Shown here in pieces: positions 7,216-13,475 of a stretch of 32,329 bases of DNA. This stretch comes from Clostridia bacterium. GTDB lineage: Bacteria > Bacillota > Clostridia > Peptostreptococcales > Anaerovoracaceae. A program made the translations under genes and the position numbers. Positions within the stretch are counted from its first letter, which is position 1. Each line of letters opens with the position of its first letter. The DNA is taken from contig JAIKWW010000165.1 in assembly GCA_024684465.1 (NCBI GenBank), positions 1 to 32,329 of the forward strand. Reading direction: 5' to 3'. The notes under the pieces are model-generated. The model saw nothing but the letters and a program-made list of their open reading frames with translations. It did no database searches and was not told where the DNA came from.

Positions 7216-8148
7216 CTACTTATGAAACCCAAAATCTGAGGAGCTAACGCCTATGCTGTACTGAAGGCTTAATTTGTCCAGTGCTTTCATGGCAGCTTCC
7301 GTCTGGGTTATTGTAAAATCCAGATAATTGGAACGGTCTCCACTCTTGTAGGTTAATACTGGTATGTTTGTATCTATCATTTCATAAGCGTCAAGTTCGC
7401 TGTAACGTGACTTATCAATCTGGCCTGACCACTGCCACACATCATTATCCGGGAATCTAATGCCGCTATCGAAGTTTACTTGCTTATAATAAGGCTCGTC
7501 GATAGGTATAAATATAAAATTACTCGATTCGTTATCAAAACGCTGTTCTACATATAACGTTACGTCATCTGTTACAGGATCATAATACAATATTCCTATC
7601 GTTAAGGGTAAATCATCAACGATATCACCATATTTGTAACCCAGTTTGGAGTCAAATTCGGCATTACTCTTCATATTGTTCTTGAGCTTCGTTAGCGGAC
7701 TAACATATGTAGGGCTTTCTATTATAACTACATGATTATCACTGTCCCAATCCACCTTTGCTCCCATTGCCTCCATTACAAAACGTATTGGCAGGTACGT
7801 TCTCCCATCGATAATACGGGCGCAGGTGTCCATCACTTTCGCCCCTGAAACAGTATAAACGTACGGCTGACCAATAATTATACTGGCCGTGAGCCCCTGA
7901 TAGAGTATCTTCACCTCTTGTTTTGACTGATCCCAATATACGTCGCACCCGTATGCTTCCGCTGTTCCACGAAGCGGAACAAAAGTACGATTTTCGTCAG
8001 AAATGAATGGTTGTCCGTATCCTCCCGAAAAATCAACGTAATTGCCATTTACCACGACACTTACGTCATTTGATGCTGCGTATGATGTGCACATCCATCC
8101 AAGAGCCAAAACTGACATAATTACTAAAAAATAAACTCTCTTCCTCAT
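7216..8148 (-). CDS. Secreted protein with copper-amine-oxidase-N-like stalk domain (310 aa)
   Basis: The start at ATG 8148 has GGAGAG at 7 nt; an upstream TTG is too close to it. Residues 1-25 form a signal peptide ending SYAA. Residues about 28-150 are the two-part stalk domain (PF07833 type): NRTFVPLRGTAEAYGCDVYW and its second half ARIIDGRTYLPIRFVMEAMG. Despite the family name such domains are structural surface modules, not oxidases. The C-terminal half (150-310) is unrecognised and ends SSSDFGFHK. It is transcribed from control region copy C; the Xre gene expected on the other side is absent. A wrecked paralogue lies at 12022-12205. It could also be a substrate-binding surface protein; there is no enzymatic motif. 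Confidence 0.85.
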   Translation of the reverse strand: MRKRVYFLVIMSVLALGWMCTSYAASNDVSVVVNGNYVDFSGGYGQPFISDENRTFVPLRGTAEAYGCDVYWDQSKQEVKILYQGLTASIIIGQPYVYTVSGAKVMDTCARIIDGRTYLPIRFVMEAMGAKVDWDSDNHVVIIESPTYVSPLTKLKNNMKSNAEFDSKLGYKYGDIVDDLPLTIGILYYDPVTDDVTLYVEQRFDNESSNFIFIPIDEPYYKQVNFDSGIRFPDNDVWQWSGQIDKSRYSELDAYEMIDTNIPVLTYKSGDRSNYLDFTITQTEAAMKALDKLSLQYSIGVSSSDFGFHK

Positions 8149-8208
8149 AATCAAACTCTCCTCACGATATTAATAGTATTACAATGCAACAATTAGCACC
8201 ACAAGAAA

Positions 8209-8262
8209 ATTATATTCTTTTTAGGCGGTATAGTAAAGTCTATTATTCACTCTACCTCTTTT
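8209..8262. promoter_or_regulatory. Divergent control region, copy C (Xre gene deleted)
   Basis: On the minus strand TTTACT (8232-8237), 17 bp, TATAAT (8209-8214), leading to the stalk-domain gene. The plus side resembles the xre A/B leaders (TATAGTAAAGTCTATT) but passes straight into the R4b terminator without any regulator gene, so a whole xre reading frame appears to be missing. What is left could produce a short plus-strand RNA. Confidence 0.65.
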
Positions 8263-8275
8263 TTAAAATTACAAA

Positions 8276-8318
8276 ACCCCTGTCACCGGCAGGCTTTGAG
8301 CCGGTCGGCAACAGGGGT
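8276..8318 (+). terminator. R4b hairpin terminator
   Basis: Outer arms ACCCCTGT (8276-8283) and ACAGGGGT (8311-8318), inner arms ACCGGC/GCCGGT (8285-8290/8300-8305), followed by CTACTTTCTTTTTTTC on the plus strand. It matches the terminators behind xre A and xre B but here follows an empty promoter. Confidence 0.75.
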
Positions 8319-8359
8319 CGTCTACTTTCTTTTTTTCTCGCGTCCGGAGGACACGGGGC

Positions 8360-8396
8360 GGTACCGAGCGTCCAGCTACGGGATGCTCTATGCCAG
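8360..8396. repeat. R1c: R1 copy fused to R4b tail
   Basis: GGTACCGAGCGTCCAGCTAC then GGGATGCTC, an imperfect R1 hairpin 23 bp beyond the stop of the nucleotidyltransferase gene, so probably its transcription end. It directly follows the block TCCGGAGGACACGGGGC, which also follows R4d at 13428. Confidence 0.6.
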
Positions 8397-8419
8397 TTTT
8401 TCATCAATTGCTATTAATC

Positions 8420-9163
8420 TCATAAGTACTTTAAACGAAGGATTTTCAACGCATCTTCTTTCGAGATCTGCAATCCAAGCTGTTCTGTTTCTACAGGTTC
8501 AGATTCAACTTCAGTCAAAAAAGTCTCTATGCTTTCGCGGACAAATCCGTCCGTCTCTATGATTTTCTCCGGATCAACTATCTGAAGAAGCCTGAACACA
8601 TCGTTCTTGTGCTTCTTATAGTCGCGGTCATTAACGTGCTCCCCGTTTATCTTCCTTCTCTTAAGATCAACCCAGGCATACATCTTGAAAGGTATAATAT
8701 GATCAGCGTCCAAAACGCTTATATCACCGACGACTATTCGACCCTTTATCATAAATTCATAAAAATCGTCATTTAAAAGAATTGCGGATAAACTTGAGAT
8801 ATCGTCATCTATATGGATCGGTATAATTCCTTCTTCAACCTCAAGACTGTATCCCGGCTTTCTCGAAAACAGCTCTATCATCACTGGATATCCGGCAATC
8901 GGCTCTGTGAATCTGTAAAAATGCATTTTATCACTGTTTCTCCAGCCGCACTTGTATTGTCCTTCCCTTATAAATTCCCAAAAGGCTCTTGCAAACGCTT
9001 CCTTTTTATCCTCCAGAATCAGAATCATATCAATATCTTTAGTCCGCCTGAAATCAATGTCCGCTTCAGCCATAATAATGTCGCAGGCCGTTCCGCCTAT
9101 TACTGTGTAACAGTCTTCAAACCCTCTGAACTTTTCTTTAAAAGAATCAATTCCGTCTACCAA
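8420..9163 (-). CDS. AbiEii-like nucleotidyltransferase (247 aa), toxin candidate
   Basis: TTG start at 9163 overlaps the stop of the upstream gene by 7 nt, so translation is coupled. Residues about 18-48 (YTVIGGTACDIIMAEADID then FRRTKDIDMIL) show the GG-[ST]-x and DxD core of the nucleotidyltransferase fold used by AbiEii/AbiGii-type toxins and related enzymes. The rest is helical with a charged centre (KRRKINGEHVNDRDYKKHKN). Together with the winged-helix gene upstream it has the layout of a type IV (AbiE-like) toxin-antitoxin pair, which in known members inhibits growth on phage infection. The family match is by motif only; a metabolic nucleotidyltransferase is the alternative. It ends just before R1c. 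Confidence 0.75.
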   Translation of the reverse strand: MVDGIDSFKEKFRGFEDCYTVIGGTACDIIMAEADIDFRRTKDIDMILILEDKKEAFARAFWEFIREGQYKCGWRNSDKMHFYRFTEPIAGYPVMIELFSRKPGYSLEVEEGIIPIHIDDDISSLSAILLNDDFYEFMIKGRIVVGDISVLDADHIIPFKMYAWVDLKRRKINGEHVNDRDYKKHKNDVFRLLQIVDPEKIIETDGFVRESIETFLTEVESEPVETEQLGLQISKEDALKILRLKYL

Positions 9164-10116
9164 TTATACCCCTCCAAAAAACTCTGTAATTCACCTTCAA
9201 CACGCTCATCTGTATTGTCCGACAGACTCATGACAAGTGATACCGGATCCACTTCTCCATCCTTTGCAAACAGCCCCGGATCATACTTCCAAAGCTCTAT
9301 ACTGCTCGTTTTTTTATCATCCTGCCATCTTGAATCTATCTCTTCGATCATGTTCGCATTTTCACTGCCCTTAAATACAGCATATACATCCTCGTTAGGG
9401 GCTGCGAGCATGCTATGTCTGCTCAGCATGGTCTCTCCGGCAACGAAGAATCCTTTATCTGTTGCGACCTCTGCATGCACGGTCTTCTGTACAGGACTTA
9501 TAAGATAGGCTTTAGCTGCCTCAAACATTTCGAGACCTTTATAGAGAGGAATCATCCTTATCTCTTTCCCCGAATGTTCTTCTCTGATAAGATTCATCTG
9601 CTTAAGCTGTTCAGAAGCTCTTGTAATAGAAGTCCTCGTCAATCCCAGATCCTCTGCCGCCTGCTTTTTTATAAAAAAACCGTTTTCACTGTTATACAAC
9701 AGATAAAGAAACAGACACTGAGTAGCAGGCATCATTTTGTCGGTAGCTACAGACAGCTTCTTCTTATAATTATTGCTCAACATCACTCCAAGGAAAGGCA
9801 AGTATAACTGATCAGGCAAAGACACAAAAGCGACCCCTTTGGATATCAGCGAATCTCTTTGTATTCTTGTAAGACCATCAAAACAGAATGCTACGTCAAG
9901 ACCGGTCTTCTCCATATACAGAGTAAGCTGTTTCTTGAGCGCCACCGCACCGAATTTCTCTTTATCAGATGTTGTGACCAGCATAAAAGAAGCGTTCCCC
10001 ATAACAGCATTATAGAAAGTCCTTCCCGAAGTCATGTACAAAGGCATACCTTTAAGTTTGATTCGTTCTAAATGACAGCTTATCCCAAAAGCCTTCTTTA
10101 AGGTATCTTCCAGCAT
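9157..10116 (-). CDS. Winged-helix partner of the AbiEii-like gene (319 aa), antitoxin/autorepressor candidate
   Basis: The ATG at 10116 has GAGGTGAT at good spacing. Residues about 1-125 form an alpha/beta domain (DVAFCFDGLTRIQRDSLISK). Residues 130-195 are a MarR-like winged helix (AAEDLGLTRTSITRASEQLK). The C-terminal part (AGETMLSRHSMLAAPNEDVY, and VDPVSLVMSLSD) resembles the AbiEi antitoxin C-domain. Gene order, antitoxin-like gene first with a 7-nt overlap onto the nucleotidyltransferase, is typical for such pairs. The promoter region carries four copies of an ATGTTAT-type half-site, fitting autorepression. A regulator for a non-toxic nucleotidyltransferase remains possible. Confidence 0.75.
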   Translation of the reverse strand: MLEDTLKKAFGISCHLERIKLKGMPLYMTSGRTFYNAVMGNASFMLVTTSDKEKFGAVALKKQLTLYMEKTGLDVAFCFDGLTRIQRDSLISKGVAFVSLPDQLYLPFLGVMLSNNYKKKLSVATDKMMPATQCLFLYLLYNSENGFFIKKQAAEDLGLTRTSITRASEQLKQMNLIREEHSGKEIRMIPLYKGLEMFEAAKAYLISPVQKTVHAEVATDKGFFVAGETMLSRHSMLAAPNEDVYAVFKGSENANMIEEIDSRWQDDKKTSSIELWKYDPGLFAKDGEVDPVSLVMSLSDNTDERVEGELQSFLEGYNW

Positions 10117-10127
10117 AGTATCACCTC

Positions 10128-10186
10128 GATAACATTTTTTCTATATAATAACATTAATCATGTTATTATGCAATATTTATGTTATC
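10128..10186. promoter_or_regulatory. Nested operator upstream of the AbiE-like pair
   Basis: Inner palindrome ATAATAACAT (10145-10154) / ATGTTATTAT (10160-10169) with 5-bp spacer, flanked by an outer inverted pair GATAACAT (10128-10135) / ATGTTATC (10179-10186). Four related half-sites within 59 bp directly before the start codon suggest cooperative repressor binding. Confidence 0.75.
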
Positions 10187-10198
10187 ATCAATAACAAC

Positions 10199-10246
10199 AG
10201 AACCGGTATCGAGCGTCCCGCAGCGGGCTGCTCGATACCGGCTTTT
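10199..10246 (+). repeat. R1d: strong R1 hairpin with plus-strand T-run
   Basis: Perfect 12-bp arms CCGGTATCGAGC (10203-10214) and GCTCGATACCGG (10230-10241), then CTTTTTAC. It reads as a plus-strand terminator, but no plus-strand gene lies upstream. It opens a composite R1-R2-R3-R4 block reaching 10481. Confidence 0.75.
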
Positions 10247-10300
10247 TACATTGTTGGATCAACTCAAATTTTCCAAATATTAGAATATTTCTGATTTATT

Positions 10301-10335
10301 CAGCGGTGAAACGTGTTTTTTCTTGTTCACCGCTG
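10301..10335. repeat. R2b hairpin
   Basis: Arms CAGCGGTGAA (10301-10310) and TTCACCGCTG (10326-10335), the same as R2a, with a T-rich loop. Confidence 0.7.
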
Positions 10336-10372
10336 GATAAGACTGATCGTATACAAAATCGATACGTGTCAT

Positions 10373-10397
10373 CCGAAAAAAGTATAAACAGAATTGC
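10373..10397. repeat. R3b shared block
   Basis: Identical to R3a over 25 bp (CCGAAAAAAGTATAAACAGA then ATTGC), in the same order after R1 and R2. Confidence 0.6.
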
Positions 10398-10413
10398 CGA
10401 AAAGCAACAAATG

Positions 10414-10481
10414 AAACCCCTGTCGACAGGTTTAACCTGCTGACAGGGGATGTTTACTTTCTCATGTAGATCGCGTCCGGA
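10414..10481. repeat. R4c hairpin plus conserved tail
   Basis: Arms CCCCTGTC (10417-10424) and GACAGGGG (10442-10449) with inner CAGG/CCTG, then a tail ATGTTTACTTTCTCATGTAG-ATCGCG. Nearly identical over about 67 bp to R4d at 13364-13431 (two differences seen). The rest of the gene-free stretch 10482-10572 holds nothing recognisable. Confidence 0.75.
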
Positions 10482-10572
10482 GTCAAGGTGATTCCAACCA
10501 GGTATCTACGTGACTAAAGCTATCGCATATCCCGAAACAAACACAAAACGCTATCACTATTAATAATAATAA

Positions 10573-10614
10573 ATCCGGTATCAAGTCGCCCGCTTAGGGC
10601 AGTCCGGATACCTG
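10573..10614 (-). terminator. R1e: degenerate R1 hairpin, terminator of the lipoprotein pair
   Basis: Arms GGTATC (10577-10582) / GATACC (10607-10612), with inner GCCC/GGGC. On the minus strand it is followed by ATTTATTATTATTAAT, about 35 bp after the lipoprotein stop. Confidence 0.6.
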
Positions 10615-10647
10615 ATTATGTTTTACATGCTAAAATATGTATGCCAA

Positions 10648-11304
10648 TCATTTCATCGCATATTCATATAAAACATCGCCGACTTTAATTTGAACAGTCA
10701 AATGGTTTTCGGATGTTTTTACTTCTTCCGGGCATTCTATAATGCCATGCACTGTACCGGTTGACAGTGGCTCAGCCACTACCCAGCTAGATGAATCCAA
10801 GAGATTCGTCCCGGTATCCAATGCGGTAAACCCTTTATAGCTATACCCATCATCATACAATGCACCTACTGAAAACAAATCTCTCAACATAATATCTCGT
10901 TTCATCAGATTCTTTACATCAAACCTGATGTCTACAAAAACCTTTCCATTATCAGCCGGATAAGAATAGTACAAACCACTCGTATCGGATGGAGTTACTT
11001 CATATGAAAAAACAACATCAGAAACTGTCGCCTCATAGTCAACCGTCTTTATAACATCTCCAACAGAAAAACTCTTTACCTGTTCCTCTGAGTTATCACC
11101 GGAATCATTAGATTTGACATCATTATCTATATCCTTTACCACCATACTCTTTAACCCACTGTTTGAAGATGATTCAGAATTCGAAATTCTTTCAGTATCT
11201 GCCGAGACATCCTTAATTATCATTGAAGAATTCGAACTGGTTCCACATGCTGATAAAACGAATAATAGCAATGAACATACTATTAATAACTTAAATCTCT
11301 TCAT
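10648..11304 (-). CDS. Predicted lipoprotein with DUF4352-like domain (218 aa)
   Basis: The N-terminus MKRFKLLIVCSLLLFVLSAC is a clear lipoprotein signal, cysteine 20 modified. A Ser/Asn/Asp-rich linker (21-75) leads to a strand-rich domain (about 78-218) starting SFSVGDVIKTVDYEATVSDV, with the FVDIRFDVKNLMKRDI and DGYSYKG elements typical of the immunoglobulin-like DUF4352 fold found in many Gram-positive surface lipoproteins. GAGAGAAAG serves as a moderate ribosome site. It lies 35 bp behind a second lipoprotein of the same design, so the two form an operon. Ligand unknown. Confidence 0.8.
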   Translation of the reverse strand: MKRFKLLIVCSLLLFVLSACGTSSNSSMIIKDVSADTERISNSESSSNSGLKSMVVKDIDNDVKSNDSGDNSEEQVKSFSVGDVIKTVDYEATVSDVVFSYEVTPSDTSGLYYSYPADNGKVFVDIRFDVKNLMKRDIMLRDLFSVGALYDDGYSYKGFTALDTGTNLLDSSSWVVAEPLSTGTVHGIIECPEEVKTSENHLTVQIKVGDVLYEYAMK

Positions 11305-11339
11305 TATCTTTCTCTCATTTGATTTCCATCGTTTTAGTT

Positions 11340-11966
11340 TTACTTAACAATTTCAAACCAATTGGTTGCATCATTAGAATTTGTTCCATCGCTTTTATAC
11401 GTTTTAGTAATATAAGACAAATCGTCCTTAAACCCAAGCTTAAACGTCGCTGTTTCAAACTGTTCCGCAAGCTTCTCAGGAATATTTATAAACAAATCGT
11501 ATCTTTGTTCAGTATAAGGATCCAATTCAAAAGAATTACTTCTCTCAAAATATAAATCTACATCATTATCGTCAACAACATAATTACCATTAACTATAAC
11601 CTCTTTTGCAAAGGACTGATCAGAAATCACTGTCATCCCTGTATTTTCAATAGTCCCCTGTACCATAAGTAGCTTATATCCTTTCTCCACAGGTAATGAC
11701 CTAGTAGTATACTCATTTGTATTAAATTCATAATCGTCGTAAAGCTCCATGGATTCAACGACCATTTTAAACGAATCAGTTTCAATACTCTGACCAATAC
11801 TTACTTTTGTGATTGATTCATCTGACAGATCCTTTTTTTCGTCCTGTACAGAAGCTTTTGTCCCTTTTCCTTCATCATTCGCAGATGAAGGAGAATCTGC
11901 ACTTCCACAGGCACAGAAAGAAATAGTCAATAACATCACCATAAACAACACAAGAGTCTTTTTCAT
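11340..11966 (-). CDS. Predicted lipoprotein with DUF4352-like domain (208 aa)
   Basis: ATG at 11966 is chosen for GGAGGTG at 6 nt; a longer reading to 11993 has none. The signal MKKTLVLFMVMLLTISFCAC puts the lipid on cysteine 20. A charged low-complexity linker (22-50) is followed by a DUF4352-like domain (KVSIGQSIETDSFKMVVESM; GYKLLMVQGTIENTGMTVIS). It is first of the two-gene lipoprotein operon; the partner has the same architecture but low sequence similarity, suggesting old duplication. No promoter was found with confidence. Role unknown; surface adhesion, cell-wall sensing or phage-related protection are all possible. Confidence 0.8.
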   Translation of the reverse strand: MKKTLVLFMVMLLTISFCACGSADSPSSANDEGKGTKASVQDEKKDLSDESITKVSIGQSIETDSFKMVVESMELYDDYEFNTNEYTTRSLPVEKGYKLLMVQGTIENTGMTVISDQSFAKEVIVNGNYVVDDNDVDLYFERSNSFELDPYTEQRYDLFINIPEKLAEQFETATFKLGFKDDLSYITKTYKSDGTNSNDATNWFEIVK

Positions 11967-12021
11967 TATTACACCTCCAATACTTTTGTTCATCTCAAAC
12001 TTACCATCTAACTCAAACTAC

Positions 12022-12205
12022 TTGTAAAACCCAAAATCTGCTGAACTGATGCCGAGTTTGTTCTGACGGCAGAATTTGTCCAATGCTTAGATGGTGATTT
12101 CCATATTGTCACCCGTGAGCTATATGCGATCATCACGACTTAAACCGTTAGGATTGCTTCCGTCATCACAATAAAAATAAGAAAAATCGAAACTCACTTC
12201 TTCAT
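12022..12205 (-). pseudogene. Remnant of a second stalk-domain secreted protein gene
   Basis: The minus strand keeps the leader GAGGAGAGTTTTATTATGAA, nearly identical to that of the intact gene at 8148, fused directly to a late part of the reading frame. It reads YYEEVSFDFSYFYCDDGSN, two internal stops, then ALDKFCRQNKLGISSADFGF, which matches the C-terminus ALDKLSLQYSIGVSSSDFGF of the intact 310-aa protein. Signal peptide and stalk domain are gone. It sits divergently from xre B exactly where the intact gene sits relative to control region copy C. Confidence 0.8.
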
Positions 12206-12265
12206 AATAAAACTCTCCTCATGGTATCAGATTGGTTACAGTTCAACAAAATACCCCACAAATGA

Positions 12266-12330
12266 ATTATAACCTTTTTAGACCATATCGTAAAGTCTGT
12301 TTTCGTCCTATTTTCAATCTTCCATTCAAT
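12266..12330. promoter_or_regulatory. Divergent control region, copy B (stalk remnant / Xre B)
   Basis: On the minus strand TTTACG (12289-12294), 17 bp, TATAAT (12266-12271), pointing into the decayed stalk gene. On the plus side it leads into xre B with a leader like that of xre A (CTATTTTCAATCTTCCATTC). Confidence 0.7.
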
Positions 12331-12356
12331 GTGAAATGTGGCAAAGAGGTTAGAAT

Positions 12357-12755
12357 ATGAATGTAACAGAACGAATCGAAATGCTTATGAAGGAACGAGG
12401 ATGGTCGATATACCGACTCGCAAAAGAAACTGGTTTGTCGCAGTCTACTCTTGCGCACATATTCCGGAAGGATTCCGTACCAACCGTTGCTACACTTGAG
12501 GTCATCTGCAGATCTTTCGGTCTGTCACTCAGTCAGTTCTTTGCTGAAGATGGTCCCTTGCGAACTGCAGATAAGAGTACTCTGCAGGATTCAGTCACCA
12601 GTTCTGTCTCATCCTCGGAAAAGGCCATCGATTCGCGATATCTCTCAAAAGAGCAGGCAAGGCTCATTTCCGGATGGTCGCTTTTGTCAAGTGATCAGAG
12701 GGAGCTCGTTCAGGTGATGATCGACACTATGCTCAGCCAGAACGGACATCGCTGA
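12357..12755 (+). CDS. Xre-family transcriptional regulator B (132 aa)
   Basis: Same length and layout as regulator A: helix-turn-helix at about 4-65 (RLAKETGLSQSTLAHIFRKD, SVPTVATLEVICRSFGLSLS), then YLSKEQARLISGWSLLSSDQ and the end SQNGHR. AAAGAGG precedes the ATG. About three quarters of residues match regulator A, with differences concentrated in the linker (66-92), so operator recognition is probably shared and effector response may differ. Its divergent partner is a pseudogene, so it may now act only on itself or in trans on the other two control regions. Terminator R4e follows. Confidence 0.9.
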   Translation: MNVTERIEMLMKERGWSIYRLAKETGLSQSTLAHIFRKDSVPTVATLEVICRSFGLSLSQFFAEDGPLRTADKSTLQDSVTSSVSSSEKAIDSRYLSKEQARLISGWSLLSSDQRELVQVMIDTMLSQNGHR

Positions 12756-12783
12756 TTAATTATTGATTAATTCAGAACACAAA

Positions 12784-12827
12784 ACCCCTGCCGACAGGCT
12801 CACGTTTGATGACCTGGTCACAGGGGT
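12784..12827 (+). terminator. R4e hairpin terminator of xre B
   Basis: Outer arms ACCCCTG (12784-12790) and CAGGGGT (12821-12827), inner CAGG/CCTG, followed by TGTTTTTGTTTA. Confidence 0.8.
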
Positions 12828-12856
12828 TGTTTTTGTTTATGGATCAGAAATCATTG

Positions 12857-12876
12857 TGCAACTATTTTCAGTTGCA
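12857..12876. promoter_or_regulatory. Inverted repeat overlapping the hicB -35 box
   Basis: TGCAACT (12857-12863) and AGTTGCA (12870-12876), 6-bp spacer. The position over the -35 box fits an autorepressor site for the ribbon-helix-helix of HicB. Confidence 0.6.
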
Positions 12877-12900
12877 ACCGCTTTCAATTCTTGTTATACT
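12872..12900 (+). promoter_or_regulatory. hicB promoter
   Basis: TTGCAA (12872-12877), 17-bp spacer, TATACT (12895-12900). Confidence 0.75.
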
Positions 12901-12924
12901 GATATTGATAGGAGGTGCATTGCT

Positions 12925-13272
12925 TTGAATAATATCATGCAATACAAAGGATATGTAGGCAGCGTAGAATTCTCCGAGAACGATGGTGTTCTCTATGGTA
13001 AAGTACAGGGCATCCGGTCTCTTATTTCCTACGAAGGAACTACCGTTCAGGAACTGCTCGATGACTTCCACGGTGCTATAGATGACTACCTTGCCATGTG
13101 CGAAGCAGAAGGAACAGAACCTGAAACTGCCTATAAAGGAAGCCTCAATCTCCGTTTCAAACAGCCTGAGACCCACAGGCGTGCCGCCATTTATGCTCTG
13201 ACACATGAGCAGTCGCTAAACAGCTTCATCGATGAATGTGTAGTTAAACAACTGGATATATTGGAAGCATAA
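12925..13272 (+). CDS. hicB: HicB-family antitoxin-like protein (115 aa), no HicA seen
   Basis: TTG at 12925 is chosen because AGGAGG lies 9 nt upstream; the in-frame ATG at 12937 is too far from it, and upstream frame runs through terminator R4e. The start NNIMQYKGYVGSVEFSENDG followed by LYGKVQGIRSLISYEGTTV is the HicB-type degenerate RNase H-like domain (1-75). SLNLRFKQPETHRRAAIYAL (about 80-115) is the ribbon-helix-helix DNA-binding end. HicB normally neutralises the RNase toxin HicA, but no HicA-like frame lies on either side, so this is an orphan or stand-alone regulator. It is flanked by R4e and R4d. Confidence 0.85.
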   Translation: MNNIMQYKGYVGSVEFSENDGVLYGKVQGIRSLISYEGTTVQELLDDFHGAIDDYLAMCEAEGTEPETAYKGSLNLRFKQPETHRRAAIYALTHEQSLNSFIDECVVKQLDILEA

Positions 13273-13363
13273 CGTAACAGGTGACTCACTACAGCCGACA
13301 AACGCCGATTCAGAGAGAAAGAGGAGTCACGGTCACAACATCCATTGCATTTTCAGAACGACA

Positions 13364-13443
13364 AAACCCCTGTCGACAGGTTGAACCTGCTGACAGGGGA
13401 TGTTTACTTTCTCATGTAGATCGCGCCCGGAGGGCACGGGGCA
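13364..13443. repeat. R4d hairpin plus conserved tail
   Basis: Arms CCCCTGTC (13367-13374) and GACAGGGG (13392-13399), then the tail ATGTTTACTTTCTCATGTAG, ATCGCGCCCGG and AGGGCACGGGGC. Almost identical to R4c; the final block recurs after R4b at 8342-8359. It marks the right edge of the A+T-rich island, 33 bp from the SEC-C gene. Confidence 0.75.
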
Positions 13444-13475
13444 TTATTGGTATTATTACTACCGGCGATCCGTAG

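Noticed and set aside
8184-8417. Plus-strand 77-codon frame
   Set aside because: It runs through control region C, terminator R4b and repeat R1c; no ribosome site.
12763-12924. N-terminal extension of HicB
   Set aside because: It would translate terminator R4e and the promoter; the TTG at 12925 follows AGGAGG.
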